Assembly (NCBI GenBank): GCA_964651445.1
Contig: CAZYYW010000004.1
Coordinates: 1-51,797 of the forward strand
Reading direction: 5' to 3'
Source: GCA-2746365 sp964651445
Lineage (GTDB): Bacteria > Pseudomonadota > Gammaproteobacteria > SZUA-229
Length of the DNA: 51,797 nt
Below, in pieces: positions 43,140-51,797 of the stretch. The notes under the pieces were generated by a model. That model was given only the letters and a program-made list of their open reading frames with translations, was not told the origin of the DNA and ran no database searches. Every line of letters begins with the position of its first letter. The stretch's first letter is position 1. The position numbers and the translations under genes were made by a program.

Positions 43140-44960
43140 TTAAACGCTCTCCTCGGCGGTTTTTTCTTCCTGCTGTAATGTCCATAGGTGCATATATAAG
43201 CCATGCTTAGCCAGCAATTGTTGATGTGTTCCCTGTTCCACGACTCGACCCTTTTCTAGTACGACAATATTGTCGGCATCAATGATGGTCGAAAGTCGAT
43301 GCGCGATAACCAATGTGGTATGTCTTTCTGCCATTTGTTTTAAGGATTCAAGAATCATTTGTTCTGAATGCGAATCCAGTGATGAGGTTGCTTCGTCAAA
43401 CACTAAAATACGTGGATTTTTAAGAATGGCGCGGGCAATCGCAATGCGTTGTTTTTCGCCGCCCGATAATTTTAGGCCGCGCTCACCTACCACGGTATCG
43501 TAACCATCGGGCAGACTCACGATAAAATCGTGAATACTGGCGTGTTTTGCTGCTTGCTCTATTTCTTCATCGCTTGCGTCTAGTTTGGCATAGCGAATAT
43601 TGTGCGCAATGGTGTAATTAAACAATACCGTATCTTGCGGCACGATACCGATATTATTGCGAAGGCTGCTCTGCGTGACTGAACGGATGTCCTGACCATC
43701 AATACTAATACTGCCAGAGCCAACATCATAAAACCGAAACAGTAAACGCGCCAATGTCGATTTGCCCGCACCAGAAGGCCCTACCACAGCGACTTTATGA
43801 CCTTGTGGTATGTCGAAACTTATATTATCCAGTATTTTTCTGTCATTACTGTAGCCAAAACTAACGTTCTCGATTCGAATAACGGCGTTTTCGACGCGCA
43901 GCGGTAGTGCATCTTTAACATCGTTCACTTCTACCTTTGTATCCAGCAGTTTGAGCATCATATCCATGTCCGCCAATGAATATTTTAGTGCGCGGTAGAT
44001 AATGCCAAGAAAGCTCAGCGGAATAAATAATTGCAGCATCATGGCATTAACAAGTACCAGATCGCCAAGAGTCATTGTTCCATCAACCACGCCTTGGGCA
44101 GCAAAAATCAGCATCAGAGTAACGCCTACAGCAATCACCGCACCTTGACCGAAGTTAAGCAAGGACATCGATGTCTGACTTTTTACCGCAGCGCTTTCCC
44201 ATTTATCCAGCGTGTCATCGTATTGTTTTAACTCATAGCTTTCGTTGGTGAAATATTTGACGGTTTCATAATTCAGCATACCATCCACTGCGTATGTACT
44301 CGCCTTTGACTCATGGCCATTCATTTCATGGCGGTAATGCATACGCCAGTTACTCACTAACAGTGTAAACACGATATAAATAGCCACTGTGGTGAAAGTA
44401 ATAATTGCAAAATGAGGCTCATAACGGCTTAACAGAATAATCGCAACAAAGATGAACTCTGCTGCCGTCGGAAAAATATTAAACACCAGATAATTGAGTA
44501 TCGAACTCAGACTATTCGTACCGCGTTCCAAATCGCGGGTAATACCACCGGTTTTTCTGTCCAGGTGATATGACAGCGACAAGGAATACAGGTGTGTGAG
44601 CACACGTTTAGAAATGCCGCGCATGGCGTGATAACGCACCCGTGCAAAAATTGCATCGCGCAATTCGTTAAACAAACTGGCAACCAAACGCAAAGCGCCG
44701 TAGATTAACAATAGGATTAAAGGCAAGGTTAGCGTTGCAGCAGCCACCCCGTCCATCGACAATAGTTGCTTGCTGTCGAGACTATCGACGATGTCCTTTA
44801 AGATTAAAGGCATCCCCACGATTGCAATTTTAGACAAAATCAAAAAAACTAAGGCTAAAATAACGCGACCTTTAAAATCCCATATATAGGGCAGTAAGCG
44901 TTTTATATTGTCGAAATCTTTACGATTATCATGCGGTTTTTCAGTGGGACGATGACTCAT
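43140..44960 (-). CDS. ATM1-type ABC exporter (fused permease-ATPase)
   Basis: Half-transporter of 606 residues acting as a homodimer in the inner membrane. Six TM helices occupy about residues 30-330. The region with FNELRDAIFARVRYHAMRGISKRVLTHLYSLSLSYHLDRKTG is strongly like the ABCB7/ATM1 and HMT1 group, which exports glutathione-linked sulfur or metal conjugates. The ATPase has Walker A VGPSGAGKSTLARLL, Q-loop GIVPQDTVLF, signature LSGGEKQRIAIARAIL, Walker B ILVFDEATSSLD and the switch His in VIAHRLSTI. Divergent from the RND adaptor gene; followed by the S4-domain gene. Confidence 0.93.
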   Translation of the reverse strand: MSHRPTEKPHDNRKDFDNIKRLLPYIWDFKGRVILALVFLILSKIAIVGMPLILKDIVDSLDSKQLLSMDGVAAATLTLPLILLLIYGALRLVASLFNELRDAIFARVRYHAMRGISKRVLTHLYSLSLSYHLDRKTGGITRDLERGTNSLSSILNYLVFNIFPTAAEFIFVAIILLSRYEPHFAIITFTTVAIYIVFTLLVSNWRMHYRHEMNGHESKASTYAVDGMLNYETVKYFTNESYELKQYDDTLDKWESAAVKSQTSMSLLNFGQGAVIAVGVTLMLIFAAQGVVDGTMTLGDLVLVNAMMLQLFIPLSFLGIIYRALKYSLADMDMMLKLLDTKVEVNDVKDALPLRVENAVIRIENVSFGYSNDRKILDNISFDIPQGHKVAVVGPSGAGKSTLARLLFRFYDVGSGSISIDGQDIRSVTQSSLRNNIGIVPQDTVLFNYTIAHNIRYAKLDASDEEIEQAAKHASIHDFIVSLPDGYDTVVGERGLKLSGGEKQRIAIARAILKNPRILVFDEATSSLDSHSEQMILESLKQMAERHTTLVIAHRLSTIIDADNIVVLEKGRVVEQGTHQQLLAKHGLYMHLWTLQQEEKTAEESV

Positions 44961-45002
44961 TTATTTTGTTGTATCAGTACTTTATAGGGTAAAGTTCGGT
45001 TC

Positions 45003-46091
45003 ATGATTATATCTAAAAAACGGCTGCACTATTTATTACTATCCGTGTGTCTACCCAGTTTGATGCTGATCACCGCCTGTGACAGTGACGATGGCGTCAG
45101 TAACCACGCCCAGCGAGCAAAACCCGGCTTGCATCGAGTTGAAGTGATAACGCTGGAAAACAAAGCGGTCGCTTTGCAGCAGACGGTTTCGGGTACGCTG
45201 GAAGCAGTAACCCGAATTCGCTTATATAACGAAGAAAGCGGACGACTTATCCACCTACTCTATCATGAAGGCGATTTTGTCAAAAAAGGCCGTTTACTGG
45301 CACAGTTAGATGACAAATTTTTAGAAATAGAATTTGCCAAGGCGAAGGCTTCTCGTGAACAGGTAGAACTGGATCTTTCGCGTCTAAAAAAACTGCTGCC
45401 AAACAAAATTTCCACCGAAGAAGAAGTCGCCCGTGCACGTACTGAACTGGATTTGGCGATTGCCGAAGAAAAACGCCAGCGTACCCGACTCGAACGCACT
45501 CGTATTAAAGCACCGATTGATGGTTTGATTACCCGTCGCCTATATGAACCGGGTGACATGCTTCCAGCACAGTCACACATCCTAACCATAATCGACCCGT
45601 CTGCATTGCGCCTGAGAGCTGAACTCGCCGAACGCTGGTTACCGCTGGTAAAAACGGGCCTCGCCGTCAGCCTGCAAATTGACGCGCTTGGCGATAAAAA
45701 ATTCAACGCTGAGATCGTGCGTATTCATCCAACAATTAATGCCAACACCCACAAAGGCACGATTGAAATCTTGTTATCACCCGCGCCTAAAAATGCCACG
45801 GTTGGCCAATTCAGCCGTGCCCAATTAAAACTAAAAGCCAGCAACCGACTAGTCATTCCGGCGCATGCCATTCACTATGAACCGGCTGGTTCTTATGTTT
45901 ATCGAGTTGTTGAAAATGACAGCCAGCAAACAATAGTAGAAAAAATATTTTTTGTTCAGGGGCAGCAATTTTCTTCCGTGGTAGAAATTCACTCTGGCTT
46001 AAATGCCGGTGATCGTGTTGTCAGCCGAGGTTTTCTTGGTTTACGCAACGATAAAAAAGTAAAAATAACGAATAAAAATAAAGAGATATAA
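45003..46091 (+). CDS. RND efflux periplasmic adaptor (membrane fusion lipoprotein)
   Basis: Adaptor of 362 residues linking an RND pump to an outer-membrane channel. A lipoprotein signal peptide ends in the lipobox LITAC (Cys26). Then come the lipoyl/barrel-sandwich half (VSGTLEAVTRIRLYNEESGRL, YHEGDFVKKGRLLAQLDD), an alpha hairpin (EIEFAKAKASREQVELDL to KRQRTRLERTRIKAPIDGLIT), and a beta-barrel and membrane-proximal domain (GLAVSLQIDALG, VGQFSRAQLKL, VSRGFLGLRNDKKVKI). The pump gene follows 59 bp later. No outer-membrane factor is encoded nearby, so a shared TolC is assumed. Confidence 0.93.
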   Translation: MIISKKRLHYLLLSVCLPSLMLITACDSDDGVSNHAQRAKPGLHRVEVITLENKAVALQQTVSGTLEAVTRIRLYNEESGRLIHLLYHEGDFVKKGRLLAQLDDKFLEIEFAKAKASREQVELDLSRLKKLLPNKISTEEEVARARTELDLAIAEEKRQRTRLERTRIKAPIDGLITRRLYEPGDMLPAQSHILTIIDPSALRLRAELAERWLPLVKTGLAVSLQIDALGDKKFNAEIVRIHPTINANTHKGTIEILLSPAPKNATVGQFSRAQLKLKASNRLVIPAHAIHYEPAGSYVYRVVENDSQQTIVEKIFFVQGQQFSSVVEIHSGLNAGDRVVSRGFLGLRNDKKVKITNKNKEI

Positions 46092-46150
46092 TATAATCTT
46101 AATGTTAATAATACATCAAAAACCGCAGTGCAGGACTTAATAAAACCATA

Positions 46151-49100
46151 ATGAAGCAACGTTTTCGCTCTGGCGGTCTTGCCGCATGGTCTATCCATCA
46201 CCCTGTCGGGGTCAGCATGCTGACGCTAACTGTCATCATCTTCGGCTTATTTTCCTTTAAACAACTGGGCATTAATTTATTGCCGAACATTGTTTCCCCT
46301 GAAGTACTGGTGCGAATCATTGACCCGGGCGTACCTGCCAGCATTATGGAAGACCGCGTTACTAGGCAACTGGAAGAGCAACTGGCGATTACTGAAGATG
46401 CGATCGCGGTTAATTCCCGCACCAGTGAAGGCCGTAGCGCCGTTGACCTGAGTTTTCCTTATGGCACGGATATCGACAATGCTTTGCGCGATGCCAGTAT
46501 CCGCCTCGACCGCGCCAAACGATTTTTACCGGAAAATGATGAAGCACCGGTAATCTATAAACGAGACCCAGCACAAATTGCTGTCATGGAACTGGTCGTC
46601 AGCTCGACCACACTTAACTCGGTCGAATTACGCAGTTGGGCAGATTACATTTTCTCAAAATGGTTTTTAAATCTCCCTGGTGTTGCCGCTGTCGAAGTTG
46701 GGGGTGGTTTACAACGTGAAATACAGGTGATTCCTGATCAGGAAAAACTCGCCAATATCGGACTTTCATTGCAAGATTTTGCACGCCAAATACAACAACA
46801 GAATATCGATTCCCCCGGTGGCCGAATGTTTGCCGAGCGCCAAGAAATCACCACCCGCGCTGAAGGCCGCTTTCAGTCATTACAAGAATTAAAACATTTG
46901 CCACTGCAAACCGGCACGCTGGCTAACGAGAGAAACGGCAACCCAGTCAGCAACTTGAGCGGCACTGTTCGTGTACAGGACGTTGCCAAAGTCATCGACA
47001 AACACAAAGATGAGCGTCTGCGTATCCGTCTCAACAAAGTGCCTGGTATTAAACTGTCCATTCAAAAGCAACCCACCGCCAATACCGTTGCCGTGGTCAA
47101 CGAAGTCAAACACCGCTTACAAAATTTAAAAGCACAAAATGCTATTCCTGCCGGTATTGAAATAGCCCTTGTCAGTGACCAATCCGTATTTGTCCGCCAT
47201 GCCATATTTAATGCTTCTCTGGCGGCTGGCAGTGGCGCACTGCTAGCAATGATTGTGATTTACCTGTTCCTCGGCAGCATACGTCGTACCTTAATTATCG
47301 GCACTGCCATTCCCATCGGCATTATGGTCACCTTTATTATCATGCAAACACTGGGGTTAACGCTGAATATCATGACCCTCGGCGGGCTGGCATTGGGCAT
47401 GGGGCTGTTAATTGACAGCACCATCGTGATGTTGGAAAACATCACCCGCCATCAGGCAAAAGGCGAGACGTCTGCCGAAAGTGCTATCAACGCGGCGATT
47501 GAAGTGAACAGCCCCATTGTCGCTTCAACCAGTACCAATCTCGGTGCATTGCTGCCCTTTCTATTCATTGGCGGCATGACCGGCATGTTGTTTGAAGAGC
47601 TGATTATTACCATTACCTCTGCCATGTTAGCGTCACTGGTGGTCGCAATCACACTGGTTCCAGCACTGGGCGCACAGGTTAAATATAAAAGCAATAAAAA
47701 TAGCATTATCAGTAAATTAGTTAACTATCTTAAAGTTAAATATCATGATAATTCTGGGCTATTTTTAAACCATCCAGGCAAAGCTTTCCTGTTATTCTGT
47801 GTATTTTTTGTGCTGGCGATATACCAGATAAATGACACCCAACGGATTGATTTACCGCGTGTTGATGAGGGTAAAATTTCACTGTCTATTTCCGGTGACC
47901 CCGGCATGCAACTCGATGAAATGGACGCTGCTGTAGACCAGATTGAAGACCTGTTGCTACAGCAGCCGGAAGTCGTCACCCTGTTCACCACTGCTGGCGG
48001 TTTCGTCTTTGGTCGCTCAGAATTTGAAAACAGCAATCGTAGCTCCATTGCAATACAATTAACGCCAACCAATCAGCGAACCGGCAACAGCGATCAATGG
48101 GCGAGTGAAATCAAGAAAAAGATTGATGCTCTGCAATTAACCGGCTTTAAAGTGCACTTGCGCGTCGTAGGTGTGCGCGGCTTACGTCTTACACGCGGCA
48201 GTGACGATGTCAGTATTCATATCCGTGGAAATGACCTTAATACCCTACGCACATTGGGCGATGAAGCTGTCCAACTGCTGGAAACGGTGCCCGGTTTACG
48301 CAATCTGACGCATTCCTACGAAGAAGTAAAAGAAGAACTCACTATCCGTATTGACAGAGAACGCGCCGCTAAACTTAGCGTCGATGCTGCGGTTATCGGT
48401 CAGGCATTAAGGATTGCGCTTGATGGTCAAATTAGCAGTAATTTCATCGAAGGCGACAAAGACTTTGATATTCGCATCCGCCTGCCACACGCAGACAGCT
48501 ACAACCCTAATGTATTACAAAACCTAATGGTCGATTACAAAAGTGGCAATGCTATTCGACTCGGTGATGTCGCCCATATTAGCCGTGAAGCGACTGCCAG
48601 CCGAATCATCAGAAGCCAGCAGCAGCGCATCGTGGAGATCTCCGCCTCCTACGATCTGGATGTTGACCAAACAGCCGTGCTCTATGCGGTAATGACCGAA
48701 CTGGAAAAATTGGAATTGCCCGATACTTATGTACTGTATGACAACGAGACCAACAAGTCGTTGGAAGAAGGTCAGAAAACCGGTCTGATCGTATTATTTC
48801 TCGCCATCTTTTTGGTGTTTGTGGTGATGGCGGTGCAGTATGAATCACTGCTAAACCCCCTTATTATTATGATCAGCATTCCTTTTGCCGCCATCGGCGT
48901 AGCCATCGGTTTGCTAATTAACGCCGATATGAATTTGTCGATGCCTGCTTGGCTGGGGCTGATTATGCTCACCGGCATCGTGGTCAACAATGCTATTGTT
49001 CTGGTGGAGCAAATTGAGCTGGAGCGTGAAAAAAATTCTGATTTGATTAGCGCAATAAAAAATGCAGCTTCATTACGCCTACGCCCTATTTTGATGACCA

Positions 49101-49273
49101 CGCTGACCACCGTATTTGGCATGATGCCGCTGGCTATCGGTATCGGCGAAGGCTCCGAAATGCTACAGCCGCTAGCCTTTGTCATCGTTTGGGGACTAAG
49201 CTTTTCACTGTTTGTCAGCCTTATTTTAGTGCCCAGCCTGTATGCCCTGTTTCATCGACGTCAACTTTTCTGA
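46151..49273 (+). CDS. RND-family efflux permease (AcrB/HAE type)
   Basis: Inner-membrane proton-driven pump of 1040 residues with the duplicated RND layout: TM1 (about 20-37), a first periplasmic loop, TMs 2-6 (about 345-500), TM7 (about 540), a second loop, and TMs 8-12 (about 875-1035). Typical blocks: PGVPASIMEDRVTRQLEEQL, DLSFPYGTDIDNA, DSPGGRMFAERQEITTR, GLALGMGLLIDSTIVMLENI and LTGIVVNNAIVLVEQIE. In TM4 only Asp422 is present where AcrB has a DD pair (here Asp-Ser). Such single-Asp pumps form a distinct branch. Drug range unknown. Operon with the adaptor gene. Confidence 0.94.
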   Translation: MKQRFRSGGLAAWSIHHPVGVSMLTLTVIIFGLFSFKQLGINLLPNIVSPEVLVRIIDPGVPASIMEDRVTRQLEEQLAITEDAIAVNSRTSEGRSAVDLSFPYGTDIDNALRDASIRLDRAKRFLPENDEAPVIYKRDPAQIAVMELVVSSTTLNSVELRSWADYIFSKWFLNLPGVAAVEVGGGLQREIQVIPDQEKLANIGLSLQDFARQIQQQNIDSPGGRMFAERQEITTRAEGRFQSLQELKHLPLQTGTLANERNGNPVSNLSGTVRVQDVAKVIDKHKDERLRIRLNKVPGIKLSIQKQPTANTVAVVNEVKHRLQNLKAQNAIPAGIEIALVSDQSVFVRHAIFNASLAAGSGALLAMIVIYLFLGSIRRTLIIGTAIPIGIMVTFIIMQTLGLTLNIMTLGGLALGMGLLIDSTIVMLENITRHQAKGETSAESAINAAIEVNSPIVASTSTNLGALLPFLFIGGMTGMLFEELIITITSAMLASLVVAITLVPALGAQVKYKSNKNSIISKLVNYLKVKYHDNSGLFLNHPGKAFLLFCVFFVLAIYQINDTQRIDLPRVDEGKISLSISGDPGMQLDEMDAAVDQIEDLLLQQPEVVTLFTTAGGFVFGRSEFENSNRSSIAIQLTPTNQRTGNSDQWASEIKKKIDALQLTGFKVHLRVVGVRGLRLTRGSDDVSIHIRGNDLNTLRTLGDEAVQLLETVPGLRNLTHSYEEVKEELTIRIDRERAAKLSVDAAVIGQALRIALDGQISSNFIEGDKDFDIRIRLPHADSYNPNVLQNLMVDYKSGNAIRLGDVAHISREATASRIIRSQQQRIVEISASYDLDVDQTAVLYAVMTELEKLELPDTYVLYDNETNKSLEEGQKTGLIVLFLAIFLVFVVMAVQYESLLNPLIIMISIPFAAIGVAIGLLINADMNLSMPAWLGLIMLTGIVVNNAIVLVEQIELEREKNSDLISAIKNAASLRLRPILMTTLTTVFGMMPLAIGIGEGSEMLQPLAFVIVWGLSFSLFVSLILVPSLYALFHRRQLF

Positions 49274-49637
49274 TAATAATCACAGGTAAAAACCAGCAAG
49301 ATAGGCAGCTTATTTCACATCATCCCTATGTTTTATATAGGAATTATTGATCTATGCCATAACGAGTGGACATAAAGATATAGACACAGAGACCACAGAG
49401 CGTGTTTAAAGTTAACACCACTGCTACAGGGTTGCTGATAAACCTCAATAGCATCAAGATTGGTGAATCTATTAAACCTTATAAACGATAACTCTGTGTA
49501 CTCTGTGGTCTCTGTGTCTATAAAAAGTAGGTGTATTGCCCACCTAAAATGACATAGACCCGGAATTATCAACAAGAACTATGAAGTCAATTCATGGTAT
49601 TGTTGCTTATTACATGCTTTAAAGCAGGAGAATCTCA
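49274..49637. other. Intergenic region holding MITE-like copy 2
   Basis: 364 bp between the RND pump and the Fe-S carrier gene. It is mostly the MITE-like element (49348-49561). The Shine-Dalgarno CAGGAG for the downstream gene is at 49626-49631. No terminator is clear after the pump gene. Confidence 0.7.
49348..49561. mobile_element. MITE-like element, copy 2
   Basis: Element of 214 bp, the same as copy 1 (9045-9267) apart from small indels and substitutions. It has inverted outer ends (gatctatgcc at left, gacatagaccc at right) and the inner 20-bp inverted pair tagacacagagaccacagag. A perfect 8-bp direct repeat GGAATTAT flanks it (49340-49347 and 49562-49569), reading as a target-site duplication. 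Non-coding; any transposase would have to come from elsewhere. Confidence 0.8.
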
Positions 49638-50018
49638 ATGTCACAAGTTCAGTTTAATACCAATATAGACAACCAGATTATGGTTTCTAACGAAGCCGTT
49701 AAACAACTAATCGCGCTAACCGATAGTGAAGATGGTGTTAATGGCGTACGGATTTTCGTTTCTGGCGGTGGTTGTGGCGGCATGACATACGGCATGACCT
49801 TTGTTGACCAGCCCACACCTTTCGATGCCACGCTGGAAAAAGATGGCCTTAAAGTACATGTTGATGCGGTTGCGCTGGGTTTCCTAGAAGGCGTAGAAAT
49901 TGATTATCAAACAGAAGGCGACAACCCCAGTTTCGTCTTTAAAAACGTCTTTGCCAATAGCACCAGTGGTGGCTCCTGTGGAGGTTGTGGCAGCGCTGGT
50001 GGCGGTGGCTGCGGCTAA
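49638..50018 (+). CDS. A-type iron-sulfur carrier (ErpA/IscA/HesB family)
   Basis: Fe-S cluster carrier of 126 residues that passes clusters to apo-proteins. The first ligand Cys lies in RIFVSGGGCGGMTYGMTF. The core FLEGVEIDYQTEGDNPSFVFKNVFA is typical of ErpA/IscA. The C-terminus is odd: the usual Cys-Gly-Cys-Gly is replaced by SCGGCGSAGGGGCG, i.e. Cys-x2-Cys plus a further Cys, in a Gly-rich tail. It starts with ATG after CAGGAG and ends just before a clear terminator. I leave the symbol open because the C-terminus fits neither ErpA nor IscA exactly. Confidence 0.88.
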   Translation: MSQVQFNTNIDNQIMVSNEAVKQLIALTDSEDGVNGVRIFVSGGGCGGMTYGMTFVDQPTPFDATLEKDGLKVHVDAVALGFLEGVEIDYQTEGDNPSFVFKNVFANSTSGGSCGGCGSAGGGGCG

Positions 50019-50066
50019 GAGCAATACCTCGCAACAACATTACACAAGGCAGCACATGCCAAACAG

Positions 50067-50104
50067 AAAAGGTGAGTCATTAACAAATGTCTCACCTTTT
50101 TTAT
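50067..50104 (+). terminator. Rho-independent terminator after the Fe-S carrier gene
   Basis: AAAAGGTGAG (50067-50076) pairs with CTCACCTTTT (50091-50100) around a 14-base loop, and the T-run continues to 50102. It lies 48 bp after the Fe-S carrier stop and just before the ATP-grasp gene. Confidence 0.88.
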
Positions 50105-50117
50105 TGACTACTTGCAT

Positions 50118-51365
50118 ATGAAACATCACCAAAGAAAACGCCTGCTGCTGGTATCACACCACAACAGCTATCGCATAGCACCTTACATAAAAGCCGCCAA
50201 CCGGCTCGGGCTTGAGGTAACGATTGCCTCGCAAGGCAAGCATTCACTGGTCTCTGAAGTCGCTAATGGGTTGCATATCGATTTCTCCGATAGCCACTCC
50301 TCACTGGAAAAAATAGTAAAAGACGATCAACGAAAAGTCTTTGCAGGGATTTTGGGCAGTGACGATCAAACCGTTGAGTTTGCCGCAATGGCAGCCAAAA
50401 CATTGGGCTTGCCCCATAACCCACCACAAGCTGCACAATTTTCTTATCGCAAAGATCTGGCGCGAGCGCAACTTGCATCATATGACTGCCCTGTACCGAT
50501 TCATCGTTTACTGAATTTACAACAAGCACTCAAACCACAAATGTCAGGTCTGTCTTGGCCCTGTGTTTTAAAGCCACTAAATATGTCTGCCAGTCGCGGT
50601 GTTATTCGGGCAAACAACGAGGCTGAATTTCAAATTGCCTGCCAGCGTATCAAAGCCATAGTTGCTTACGCACTGGGCGAGTTTGAGCAACAACATTTAT
50701 TAATTGAAGAATATATCGACGGCATTGAAATTGCTTACGAAGGTTTTTTACATCAAGGTCAGCTTAAAACCATTACCATTTTCGACAAACCGGATCCCCT
50801 CACCGGGCCTTATTTTGCAGAAACCATCTATGTTACGCCATCAACTTTAAAGCCGAGCCTGCAACAACAGATACATAGCGTTATCCAAAAAGCATGTACA
50901 GCGTATGGTTTAAACACGGGAGCGATACATGCCGAGTGCCGTATCGATAAAGACAATCGGGTATGGATCTTAGAAATAGCATCACGCACCATTGGCGGTG
51001 ATTGCGCCCGAATGTTAGACAATGATAATTTCAGCGTTGAAGAACTGGCAATTTCACTGTCGATAAACCAGCCCATCGAGGTCAACATGCCAGCACATGC
51101 ACGCGGTGTCATGATGATTCCAATAAAACAAAAAGGTTTGTTAAAACGGGTCGAAGGTCTGCTTGAGGCAAATAAAATGAAACACATCGATAAGATTGAT
51201 ATCATCATTAACGAAGGTCACGAAATGATACCGTTACCCGAAGGCAACCAATATTTAGGTTATATTTTCGCTAGTGCAGATTCAACACAACAGGTGACAA
51301 AAGCCATTCGCGCATGTTACGCCGTCCTTAAATTTGTCACCGTGCCGGTTTTTAAAATAACGTAA
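50118..51365 (+). CDS. ATP-grasp domain carboxylate-amine/thiol ligase-like protein
   Basis: Cytoplasmic enzyme of 415 residues with the ATP-grasp layout: an N-terminal Rossmann-like domain (LLLVSHHNSYRIAPYIKAA, GILGSDDQTVEFAAMAAK, GLPHNPPQAA), the linker SYRKDLARAQLASYDCPVP, and the ATP-binding half with Lys in WPCVLKPLNMSASRGVIRA and LIEEYIDGIEIAYEGF. A metal-binding region TGAIHAECRIDKDNRVWILEIASRTIGGDC follows. The family forms amide or thioester bonds via acyl-phosphates. The substrate cannot be told; it resembles the carbamoyl-phosphate synthase-like ATP-grasp group (BtrJ/PurK-like outliers). ATG at 50118 preferred over TTG 50112. Confidence 0.85.
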   Translation: MKHHQRKRLLLVSHHNSYRIAPYIKAANRLGLEVTIASQGKHSLVSEVANGLHIDFSDSHSSLEKIVKDDQRKVFAGILGSDDQTVEFAAMAAKTLGLPHNPPQAAQFSYRKDLARAQLASYDCPVPIHRLLNLQQALKPQMSGLSWPCVLKPLNMSASRGVIRANNEAEFQIACQRIKAIVAYALGEFEQQHLLIEEYIDGIEIAYEGFLHQGQLKTITIFDKPDPLTGPYFAETIYVTPSTLKPSLQQQIHSVIQKACTAYGLNTGAIHAECRIDKDNRVWILEIASRTIGGDCARMLDNDNFSVEELAISLSINQPIEVNMPAHARGVMMIPIKQKGLLKRVEGLLEANKMKHIDKIDIIINEGHEMIPLPEGNQYLGYIFASADSTQQVTKAIRACYAVLKFVTVPVFKIT

Positions 51366-51456
51366 GAGGTTTAACGATCTGAATGCTACCTTGTTCCTAC
51401 GCTGCTGCGTCGGAACCCGAATAACATTTAGTGGCATAGCCGAGAGATTGAGCGTG

Positions 51457-51747
51457 CTATTTTTTACCGCCGCCACCGCCAGCCTGGAAACCAGCAGGTA
51501 CCTGACCGTGGTCGCCTTCGCCAAAAAAGAAGCCCAACATGTGCTTTTCAATTAATTCGAGATTTTTGATATCGGCGGTATTTAATCCATTTTCATTGAT
51601 AATGGTGGTCAGACGTTCCAGCCATTGCTTCCAACCTTCTTTGGAAACATTTTCAAAAATACGCACACCCAAATCACCCGGGTGCGGTGGTGTATCCATG
51701 GCTTCTGCTTCCACTTTTAAAATCACACAATTAACTTTGTTTACCAT
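51457..51747 (-). CDS. yggX: Fe(II)-trafficking / oxidative-damage protection protein, YggX-like
   Basis: Protein of 96 residues related to YggX, which protects Fe-S clusters from oxidation and is linked to iron handling. Conserved Cys7 in NCVILKVEAEAM, then HPGDLGVRIFENVSKEGWKQWLERLTTIINENGLN and a C-terminal region EKHMLGFFFGEG. The tail GGGGGKK is an unusual Gly-rich end. Start ATG 51747 has AGGTTAG upstream on the minus strand. Near the A-type Fe-S carrier (1.4 kb away) but separated from it by the ATP-grasp gene. Confidence 0.85.
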   Translation of the reverse strand: MVNKVNCVILKVEAEAMDTPPHPGDLGVRIFENVSKEGWKQWLERLTTIINENGLNTADIKNLELIEKHMLGFFFGEGDHGQVPAGFQAGGGGGKK

Positions 51748-51797
51748 GACTAACCTCTAATACCTATCGTAAATTTTATCTTTAAATTTTTAGCTGC

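Noticed and set aside
49392..49575. Small minus-strand ORFs inside both MITE-like copies give similar peptides (FIDTETTE ... FTNLDA ... EVYQQP), with a 3-bp indel that keeps frame.
   Set aside because: The similarity follows from nucleotide identity of the copies; there is no start context or ribosome-binding site, and the frame crosses the terminal repeats. Two copies are too few to show coding selection.
1..51797. CRISPR array.
   Set aside because: No run of regularly spaced repeats of 20-50 bp and no cas genes were seen on either strand.

Overview
The window looks like a draft chromosome contig from a gammaproteobacterium of moderate to low GC. The main evidence is gene order: smc-zipA-ligA; yciO / site-2 protease / trpS / scpA / scpB / rluB; yciI; cysZ-slyX; pdxJ; hrpB; and a YggX-type protein. 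SMC-ScpAB is used rather than MukBEF. I cannot assign an order or genus. Three runs of exactly 100 N (12930-13029, 28357-28456, 31290-31389) are scaffold gaps of unknown true size. They cut zipA, a yciK-like dehydrogenase with a fetB-like permease, and scpB.

Layout. 1-5751: a TonB-dependent receptor (5' end outside the window), a solute-binding-like protein and a BarA-type hybrid histidine kinase, packed as one signalling operon. 5806-8892: pdxJ, divergent from a CHASE2 adenylate/guanylate cyclase. 8893-9366: a MITE-like element. 9367-10362: an HD-domain hydrolase. 10446-16594 (minus): smc, zipA, ligA. 16907-19711: queF, an FGGY sugar kinase, cysZ, slyX. 19762-20952 (minus): an NTF2-like small protein and a secreted pentapeptide-repeat protein. 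21032-25620: a dihaem cytochrome c peroxidase-like protein translationally coupled to a large GAF/PAS/GGDEF/EAL protein. 25576-27552 (minus): mnmC. 27625-28959: the broken dehydrogenase and fetB pair. 29118-35960 (minus): a two-domain thioredoxin, then rluB, scpB, scpA, trpS, the site-2 protease and yciO. 36166-36609: yciI and tRNA-Leu(CAA).

The most interesting accessory region is 36831-39229, between tRNA-Leu and a yeeN-type yebC. It holds four small same-strand modules: phd-parE, higBA, an SMR efflux pump and a GNAT acetyltransferase. The intergenic sequences look like integron attC sites, some degraded, and no integrase is visible. It resembles a CALIN, a cassette cluster lacking an integrase.

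39231-51797: yebC/yeeN; hrpB; a strong composite inverted repeat; an S4-domain protein with an ATM1-type ABC exporter; an RND efflux adaptor and pump; a second copy of the MITE-like element; an A-type Fe-S carrier with an unusual C-terminus; an ATP-grasp enzyme; and a YggX-like protein. The two MITE-like copies (9045-9267, 49348-49561) have long terminal inverted repeats and apparent 8-bp target duplications.
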